Assembly (NCBI GenBank): GCA_034434635.1
Contig: DAOTYX010000158.1
Location: 1 to 12,539, forward strand
DNA length: 12,539 nucleotides
Direction of reading: 5' to 3'
Source: DAOTYX01 sp034434635
Lineage (GTDB): Bacteria; Chloroflexota; Anaerolineae; B4-G1; DUEL01
The position numbers and the translations under genes were made by a program. Every line of letters begins with the position of its first letter. Within the stretch, counting starts at the first letter, position 1. The notes beneath the pieces were generated by a model. The model saw nothing but the letters and a program-made list of their open reading frames with translations. It was not told the origin of the DNA and made no database searches. Of the stretch, positions 7,728 through 12,539 are shown piece after piece.

Positions 7728-7809
7728 CCTGACCACGGACGACGGACGACAGACGACGGACGACAGTGGTCCGTGGTCTGTGGTCTGTCGTCTGTGGTCT
7801 GTGGTCAGG
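7728..7809. repeat. Intergenic heptamer inverted repeat forming a long hairpin
   Basis: The left arm (7728-7766) is CCTGACCACG followed by 7-bp units GACGACG/GACGACA. The right arm (7767-7809) is made of complementary units TGGTCTG/TCGTCTG ending GTGGTCAGG. The basal CCTGACCAC/GTGGTCAGG is perfect over 9 bp; further in, most positions pair, with a G-T wobble or a mismatch recurring about once per unit. It sits between the peptidase and the YfhO-flippase gene. No T-tract follows, so it is not a standard intrinsic terminator. The left-arm unit is the same family as the array at 9044-9148. Confidence 0.85.
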
Positions 7810-7841
7810 ATGGCCTCACACGAGGGCAGTCCACCCCCTAC

Positions 7842-7870
7842 TTGCACGCTCCCGCGGGTCGGTGTAACAT
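7842..7870 (+). promoter_or_regulatory. Candidate sigma-70-like promoter for the YfhO-flippase gene
   Basis: TTGCAC (7842-7847), a 17-nt spacer and TAACAT (7865-7870) give a partial match to TTGACA/TATAAT (three and four of six). Transcription would begin about 10 nt before the ATG at 7887, giving a very short leader and placing the intergenic hairpin upstream of the transcript. The spacing is ideal but the match is modest. Confidence 0.35.
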
Positions 7871-7886
7871 GCGGTGACTCGGAGAT

Positions 7887-10800
7887 ATGACCAGACCCAC
7901 GATCCGCCGATGGTTGCCCACGCTGCTGGCGGCCACGTTGCTGCTGCTCCTTCCCCTGCTGCTCTTCGCCCCGGTGGCGTTGGGCTCGCGCACGCTTCTC
8001 CCCGCCGACGCGCTGTTTCTCTTCGAACCCTACCGCTCGGCAGCGGATGAACTGGGCGTGGGCGTTCCCCAAAACGCGCTCCTGGGCGACCTCATCCTGG
8101 AGAACTACGCCTGGAAGCGTTTCCTGCTGGAAGCGATCCGCAACAGGGAGTTGCCGCTCTGGGACCCCCTGATCTTCGCCGGCCACCCCTTCCTGGCTAA
8201 TGGCCAGCACTCCGCCCTCTACCCGCTGAGCCTCGTCTTCTACGTGCTCCCGCTGTGGCGCGCCTACGGGGTGTTCACCTGGCTGCAACTGGGACTGGCC
8301 GGTTGGTGGGCCTACCTCCTCGCCCGCACGCTGGGGGTGCGCCGCTGGGCGGCGCTGATCTCCGGCATCACCTTCCAACTGAGCGGCTTCATGCTCGTCT
8401 CCGTGGTTCACCCGATGATCATCGCTGGGGCGTCCTGGTTGCCGTTCATCCTGGCGATGGTCGAGCGGGTCATCCGTCAACACCCGGCGCTGGGCGGACG
8501 TCCGGCCAGCCTACCGTGGGCCCTGCTGGGGGCAGTGGGGCTGGGCTGCCAGATGCTGGCCGGCCACGCCGAGAACACCTATCTGGTGCTGCTGGTCACG
8601 GCCGCCTATGCTGCCTGGCGGCTGGTGACAGAATGGCTCGCCAACCGGCGCCCGCCGCTGAGAAGCGTGGCCTGGCTGGCGTTGCTGGCAGCCTTGGGCC
8701 TGACGCTGGGCGCGGTGCAGTTCGTGCCCCTGTACGAGACCGCCGCCAGCAGTTTCCGCGCCGGCGAGGCCGCCGCCAGCCTCGAGCAGGTCCTCCAGTG
8801 GGCTTACCCCATCCGCCGGCTCATCGCCTTCGCCGTGCCCAACTTCTTCGGCAACCCGGCCCACCACACCTATTTCGACCTCTTCCAATGGCGCACCGTG
8901 CCCTTCACCACCAATGCCGCCGGTCAGCCGATCAATAGCCCCTACTGGGACGTGAAGAACTATGTCGAGGGCGGGGCGTACCTGGGGTTGCTGCCCGTGC
9001 TCCTGGCAGCGGTGGCCGTTTGGGAGGCAGTGACAGGCAGTAGACGACGGACGACGGACGACGGACCACGGACCACGGACCACGGACCACGGACCACGGA
9101 CCGCGGACCGCGGACCGCGGACCGCGGACCACGGACCACGGACCACGTGACACGTCTGAGCGCTCTCTTCTTTACCTTGCTCAGCCTCTTCTCCCTCGGC
9201 TGCATCTTTGGCACGCCGCTCTACGCCCTGGTCTACGCCCTGCCGCTGCTCCAGCAATCCCATGCGCCGTTCCGCTGGGTCTTTCCGCTCACCCTGGCCG
9301 TGGCGATGCTGGCCGGCTTCGGCGCGGAGACGGTGCAGCGGGGCCGCTTCCCGCGCGCCGTTCGCTGGCTCGCCGCGCTGAGCCTGTGGGGCGGGCTGGC
9401 GACGCTCACCCTGCTCCTGCTCAGCCGGCTCTTCTTCGCCCAGATTGCGCCGCTGGTGGAACGGGCCTTCCAGAGCCTGAGCATGGCCAGCGACGCTTTC
9501 CCCGACGCCCGCGCCTTCTACTCCTACGAGTTCCGCTGGGTCGCGCTCTTCGGACTGCTGCTCTGCGGGACGGGCGTGGTGCTCTCCCTGACCCGCGCCC
9601 GGCTCACCCTGCGCCACCGGCCGATATGGGAGTTCCTGGCGCTGGCCCTCCTGGTCGCCGACCTGGTGGCCTTCGGGGCCGGGTTCAACCCGGCGGTGGA
9701 CCCGGCGCTGCTCGACTACACCCCGCCGGTGGTCAGCTTCCTGCAACAGCAGCCCGGCCCCTGGCGGTATGCCGTCTTCACCCCGCCCGGCACGACGCGG
9801 ACGATGAACCCCAATGTGGGCATGTTCTACGGTCTGCAGGACGTGGCCGGGTACGACTCCCTCTTCTCCCGCCAATACGCCGACTATATGCGGCTCATCG
9901 AGCCGCAGAACGAACTCCCCTTCAACCGCATCGCCCCTTTCAGTCAGTGGTCGAGCCTGGATAGCCCGCTGACCGACCTGCTCAACGTGCGCTACATCAT
10001 CACCGAGGTGGAGATTCCCAACCCGGCGCGCTACCGCCTGGTCTATCAGGATGAGGCGGTGCGGGTGTACGAGAACCTGGCCGCGCTGCCGCGTGCCTTC
10101 ACCCTGCCCATCACCGCCACCGTGGCTACCGAGGCGGTCGCCGATGCGCTGCTCACCTACGACCCCCATCAGTACGTCATCGTCTTGCCTGCGGCGGGAG
10201 GAAACCTGCCCACGGTTCCCCAGGCAGCGTCCTGGACGCCGCAGGCCGTGGTCGCCTACACGGGCAACCAGGTCATCATCGAGGCCAGCGTGGACACCCC
10301 CTCCTGGCTGGTGCTGACCGACGCTTACTTCACCGGCTGGCGGGCCTTCGTGCGCCCGGCAGGAGAAGAAGCGGAGCAGGAAGTCTCCATCGCTCTGGTG
10401 GACGGCAACTTCCGCGGCGTGCGCCTGGAGGCGGGACGCTGGGTGGTGCGCTTCAAGTACAGCCCCAACAGCGTCAAGATCGGGGCCTTTCTGTCCTTCA
10501 TCGCCGGGATGACCAGCCTCTTCCTGACCGGCCTGTACCTGTGGCGTTTCTTCTACCGCCAGGAGGATGACGCCACCACCGTCCGCCGGGTGGCCAAGAA
10601 CTCCATCGCGCCGATCCTGCTCAACCTGCTCAACCGCGGGATGGACATGGCCCTCTACGCCCTGGCGGCGCGCATCCTCGGGCCGACCGGCAGCGGTCGC
10701 TACGACACCGCTACCGCCATCTTCGGCTGGTTCGACATCCTCACCAACTTCGGGCTGAACATGTACCTGCTGCGTGAGGCGTCGCGGCAGCGGGAGCGGG

Positions 10801-12047
10801 CGGGGCGGCTGTTCGTCGCCACGACGGCGCTGAGGCTGCTGCTGGTGGTGGGCTGGGTGCCGCTCCTGGCGCTCTTCCTGCTGGGCCGCCAGTCGCTGGC
10901 TGAACCGCTGGCCAGCGACGCGGTTCGGGCGTTGCTGCTGCTCTACATCGGCCTGGTGCCGGGGACGGTGGCGATGGGGGTGGGAGCGCTCTTCCAGGCT
11001 TTCGAGAAGCACGAGGTGCCCGCCGCCATCCAGACTGTGACCACGCTGATCAAGGTGACGCTGTGCGTGCTGGCGCTGGTGGGCGGGCTGGGCATCGTCG
11101 GACTGGCGGGCGCCTCGATCCTCACCAACATCGCCACGTTGGCCATCCTGCTGTGGCTGGCCCGCCGGCTACTCTTCCCCGGCGAACGTCGTCTGTCCCT
11201 GCGCGTGGACTGGCAGGTGCTGCGCGGGATGGCCGGTGAGTCCTGGCCGCTGATGGTAGTGCACCTGCTGCAGTCCATCTTCTTCAAGGTGGACGTCGTG
11301 CTGCTGCAGGCGCTGCGTGGCGACGCGATGGTGGGCTGGTACACCGCCGCCCACCGCTGGATTGACGGGCTGCAGATCATCCCGTCCTTCTTTACCTTCG
11401 CGGTCTTCCCGGTCATCTCGCGCCAGGCCGTGGAGGATCGCGCGGCGTTGCTGCGCTCCTACCGCCTGGCAATCAAACTCCTGGTGTTGACGGCGATCCC
11501 TGCGGCGCTGACCTGCACACTGCTGGCCCGCGTCCTGGTGGGAGTGCTGAGCGGGGCGCAGTTCCTGCCCCACGGTGCGATCGCGCTGCAGATCACCGTC
11601 TGGTCCATCCTCATTGGCTGGATCAACAGCCTGACCAACTACGTGCTGATCGCGCTGAACCGTCAGCGACAGGTGGCGCTGGCGCTGGGGCTGGCCGCCG
11701 CCTTCAACATCACCTTCAACCTGGTGTTGATCCCTCGCTTCGGCTACACCGCGGCAGCGGTAGCCCTGATCCTGAGCGAGGGAGTGCTTCTGAGCGGCAC
11801 CAGTTATTTCCTGCGGCGGGACCTGGGGCCGATCGGCTGGGGGCGGACGCTGGGGCGGCTGGCTATAGCAGGGCTGGTGGCCGGGGCAGTCGCCGCAGTG
11901 CTGGTTCCTTCTTCCGCTCTGCTGGCCCTCGTCGCCGGGCTGGTAGCCTACCTGGCGGCGATTCCCCTGTTGCGCGTCTTCACACCTGAGGAACGGGAGA
12001 TGCTGGCCCCGCTGTTGCCATCCCGCCTGCGCCGCTTCGTCGCCTAG
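7887..12047 (+). CDS. YfhO-family membrane protein fused to a Wzx/MATE-type flippase
   Basis: This is one uninterrupted frame of 1386 residues. Residues 1 to about 890 match the YfhO family: an N-terminal membrane segment, an extracytoplasmic loop with DALFLFEPYR (D41, E47), LPLWDPLIFAGHPFLANGQ, YPLSLVFYVLP and LLARTLGVRRWAA. Many membrane segments follow, then a soluble beta-rich part ending DAYFTGWRAFV, FRGVRLEAG and VVRFKYSPNSVKIG. YfhO members are GT-C-type envelope glycosyltransferases in Gram-positive bacteria. Residues about 893-1386 form a complete polysaccharide flippase of the usual size (TVRRVAKNSIAPILLNLLNRG, ARILGPTGSGRYDTATAIFGWF). The fusion suggests coupled lipid-linked sugar flipping and transfer, which is inferred. 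Residues 387-420 are encoded by a heptamer array, probably in a loop between membrane segments. The start is ATG 7887, with GGAG only 2 nt upstream; an in-frame stop at 7875 excludes an earlier start. Confidence 0.9.
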   Translation: MTRPTIRRWLPTLLAATLLLLLPLLLFAPVALGSRTLLPADALFLFEPYRSAADELGVGVPQNALLGDLILENYAWKRFLLEAIRNRELPLWDPLIFAGHPFLANGQHSALYPLSLVFYVLPLWRAYGVFTWLQLGLAGWWAYLLARTLGVRRWAALISGITFQLSGFMLVSVVHPMIIAGASWLPFILAMVERVIRQHPALGGRPASLPWALLGAVGLGCQMLAGHAENTYLVLLVTAAYAAWRLVTEWLANRRPPLRSVAWLALLAALGLTLGAVQFVPLYETAASSFRAGEAAASLEQVLQWAYPIRRLIAFAVPNFFGNPAHHTYFDLFQWRTVPFTTNAAGQPINSPYWDVKNYVEGGAYLGLLPVLLAAVAVWEAVTGSRRRTTDDGPRTTDHGPRTTDRGPRTADRGPRTTDHVTRLSALFFTLLSLFSLGCIFGTPLYALVYALPLLQQSHAPFRWVFPLTLAVAMLAGFGAETVQRGRFPRAVRWLAALSLWGGLATLTLLLLSRLFFAQIAPLVERAFQSLSMASDAFPDARAFYSYEFRWVALFGLLLCGTGVVLSLTRARLTLRHRPIWEFLALALLVADLVAFGAGFNPAVDPALLDYTPPVVSFLQQQPGPWRYAVFTPPGTTRTMNPNVGMFYGLQDVAGYDSLFSRQYADYMRLIEPQNELPFNRIAPFSQWSSLDSPLTDLLNVRYIITEVEIPNPARYRLVYQDEAVRVYENLAALPRAFTLPITATVATEAVADALLTYDPHQYVIVLPAAGGNLPTVPQAASWTPQAVVAYTGNQVIIEASVDTPSWLVLTDAYFTGWRAFVRPAGEEAEQEVSIALVDGNFRGVRLEAGRWVVRFKYSPNSVKIGAFLSFIAGMTSLFLTGLYLWRFFYRQEDDATTVRRVAKNSIAPILLNLLNRGMDMALYALAARILGPTGSGRYDTATAIFGWFDILTNFGLNMYLLREASRQRERAGRLFVATTALRLLLVVGWVPLLALFLLGRQSLAEPLASDAVRALLLLYIGLVPGTVAMGVGALFQAFEKHEVPAAIQTVTTLIKVTLCVLALVGGLGIVGLAGASILTNIATLAILLWLARRLLFPGERRLSLRVDWQVLRGMAGESWPLMVVHLLQSIFFKVDVVLLQALRGDAMVGWYTAAHRWIDGLQIIPSFFTFAVFPVISRQAVEDRAALLRSYRLAIKLLVLTAIPAALTCTLLARVLVGVLSGAQFLPHGAIALQITVWSILIGWINSLTNYVLIALNRQRQVALALGLAAAFNITFNLVLIPRFGYTAAAVALILSEGVLLSGTSYFLRRDLGPIGWGRTLGRLAIAGLVAGAVAAVLVPSSALLALVAGLVAYLAAIPLLRVFTPEEREMLAPLLPSRLRRFVA
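9044..9148 (+). repeat. In-frame 15-unit heptamer array inside the YfhO domain
   Basis: Fifteen 7-bp units run without interruption: three ACGACGG, five ACCACGG, four ACCGCGG, two ACCACGG and a final ACCACGT. The total of 105 bp equals 35 codons, so the reading frame is kept. The encoded peptide cycles with a 7-residue period (GPRTTDH, GPRTTDR). It is very hydrophilic and lies between the hydrophobic segments LLPVLLAAVAVW and LSALFFTLLSLFSLG. The heptamer has no stop codon in any of the six frames. Confidence 0.95.
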
Positions 12048-12054
12048 CAGCCAC

Positions 12055-12114
12055 TTGGATTGCGGCGACGGTGTCGCCGCTTTGAAAGCGCTGACTTCGT
12101 CAGCGCAGTCCAAA
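12055..12114 (+). repeat. Three-way-junction repeat, copy D (60 nt)
   Basis: Hairpin 1 is at 12062-12069/12073-12080 with a GGT loop; the linker is TTTGAAA. Hairpin 2 is at 12088-12095/12099-12106 and reads GCGCTGAC, TTC loop, GTCAGCGC. The outer stem TTGGATT pairs with AGTCCAA with one T-G wobble. It begins 7 nt after the flippase stop codon. A 14-nt tail (12115-12128) holding a spare right arm, GCGCACTCCAAA, follows. Confidence 0.9.
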
Positions 12115-12128
12115 AGCGCACTCCAAAC

Positions 12129-12166
12129 TTTGGACTGCGGCGACTCGGCGCCGCTCTCCAAGCACC
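12129..12166 (+). repeat. Three-way-junction repeat, copy E (38-nt short form)
   Basis: It starts TTTGGACT. Hairpin 1 is GCGGCGAC (12137-12144) with GGCGCCGC (12147-12154), one pair broken by a T-to-G change. It ends at CTCTCCAAGCACC without a second hairpin, at the same length and boundary as copy A. Confidence 0.82.
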
Positions 12167-12226
12167 TTTGGACTGCGGCGACTCGTCGCCGCTTTGAAAG
12201 CGCTGACTTCGTCAGCGCAGTCCAAA
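12167..12226 (+). repeat. Three-way-junction repeat, copy F (60 nt, perfect)
   Basis: The outer stem TTTGGACT/AGTCCAAA is perfect. Hairpin 1 is GCGGCGAC/GTCGCCGC with a TC loop, the linker is TTTGAAA, and hairpin 2 is GCGCTGAC/GTCAGCGC with a TTC loop. It is nearly the same as copy D and is followed by the same 14-nt tail (12227-12240). Confidence 0.92.
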
Positions 12227-12240
12227 AGCGCACTCCAAAC

Positions 12241-12298
12241 TTTGGACTGCGGCGACACGTCGCCGCTCTCCAAGCGCCGACTTGCCGGCGCAATCCAA
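12241..12298 (+). repeat. Three-way-junction repeat, copy G (degenerate right half)
   Basis: Hairpin 1 (12249-12256/12259-12266) is perfect with an AC loop, and the linker is TCTCCAA. Hairpin 2 is GCGCCGAC, TT, GCCGGCGC, with one mismatch and a shortened loop. The outer arm AATCCAAG pairs imperfectly with TTTGGACT. It ends 17 nt before the ATG at 12316. Confidence 0.85.
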
Positions 12299-12315
12299 GA
12301 TGGGAGGAGAGCATC

Positions 12316-12539
12316 ATGTCACCCAAGCTCTGCCCCAAAGTCATTCTGGAAGGGACACGGCTGACCTTCAAGACCGAGATCGCTTTCACCCTCAACGAAC
12401 ACCCCCGCGTGGTCGGCCCGCGCCGGTACCGCTATCACTCCCCCATTATCTCCGCCGAGTGGTGCGGCTTCACCAACTTCCCCTGGGGGCGCGGTCTGAT
12501 CAACTTCGAGCCACAGGAAGAGCCGCTGGCGATGGAGAC
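12316..12539 (+). CDS. Unrecognised protein, 5' end only (3' partial)
   Basis: An open frame runs from ATG 12316 to the window end: 74 complete codons, with no stop. GGAGG at 12303-12307 sits 8 nt before the ATG, a strong ribosome binding site. The visible protein begins MSPKLCPKVILEG and includes FKTEIAFTLNEHPRVVGP, RRYRYHSPIISAEWCGF and TNFPWGRGLINFEP. There is no signal peptide or membrane segment, so it is probably cytosolic. Codon use (mostly G or C in third positions) matches the neighbours. I do not recognise the family; it could be a conserved hypothetical protein. The upstream repeat cluster would lie in its leader if transcription reads through from the flippase gene. Confidence 0.8.
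   Translation, partial: MSPKLCPKVILEGTRLTFKTEIAFTLNEHPRVVGPRRYRYHSPIISAEWCGFTNFPWGRGLINFEPQEEPLAME

Noticed and set aside
7728..7809. Intrinsic terminator for the peptidase gene
   Set aside because: The hairpin is far longer than a terminator stem and no T-run follows, so it is listed as a repeat instead.
8511..11012. A long minus-strand open frame of about 833 codons opposite the YfhO-flippase gene
   Set aside because: It is the antisense shadow of a clear membrane protein gene in GC-rich DNA; the translation is Gln/Arg/His/Gly-rich with no recognisable domain.
12055..12298. CRISPR array or tRNA-like cloverleaf
   Set aside because: Copies are adjacent without unique spacers of fixed length, and the fold lacks a T-arm, an anticodon arm of tRNA size and a CCA-type acceptor.
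2125..12315. A transposase or insertion sequence that could have moved the repeats
   Set aside because: No transposase, RAYT or integrase reading frame was found on either strand in the window.

Overview
The window is high-GC DNA in which every convincing gene lies on the + strand. The gene content suggests a member of the Chloroflexota (Anaerolineae or a related class). It has large secreted DUF11, FG-GAP and gingipain-type proteins, C-terminal tails of the type YLPL(I/L)xR, a YfhO-type membrane protein, and short stop-free intergenic repeats. This placement is inferred from protein style and recall, because the window has no rRNA or other phylogenetic marker.

Layout: (1) 1-2124 is the 3' end of a secreted protein made of DUF11 domains, including a near-identical 120-residue duplication, with a fibronectin-III-like domain and a YLPLIVRR tail. 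A terminator-like hairpin follows. (2) 2156-2314 holds three copies of a palindromic repeat that can fold as a three-way junction. (3) 2328-3263 encodes a ketopantoate-reductase family enzyme. Its stop overlaps the TTG start of a membrane-anchored seven-repeat FG-GAP/VCBS propeller protein (3260-4684). (4) 4770-7703 encodes a secreted gingipain-like (C25) cysteine peptidase that also ends in a YLPL tail. (5) 7704-7886 is intergenic, with a long imperfect hairpin built of 7-bp units and a candidate promoter. (6) 7887-12047 is one 1386-residue reading frame fusing a YfhO-family membrane protein to a Wzx/MATE-type flippase. A 15-unit array of the same 7-bp repeat is inserted in frame in the YfhO half. 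(7) 12055-12298 carries four more copies of the three-way-junction repeat. (8) 12316 to the window end is the start of an unrecognised gene.

Functionally the region is dominated by the cell surface: secreted adhesion or repeat proteins, an exported protease, and an envelope glycan transfer/flipping protein. The reductase is the only clearly cytosolic enzyme. The least ordinary content is the two families of structured repeats and the fusion protein. Both three-way-junction clusters end 13-17 nt before the start codon of the next gene. The heptamer family occurs once as an intergenic hairpin and once inside a coding sequence.
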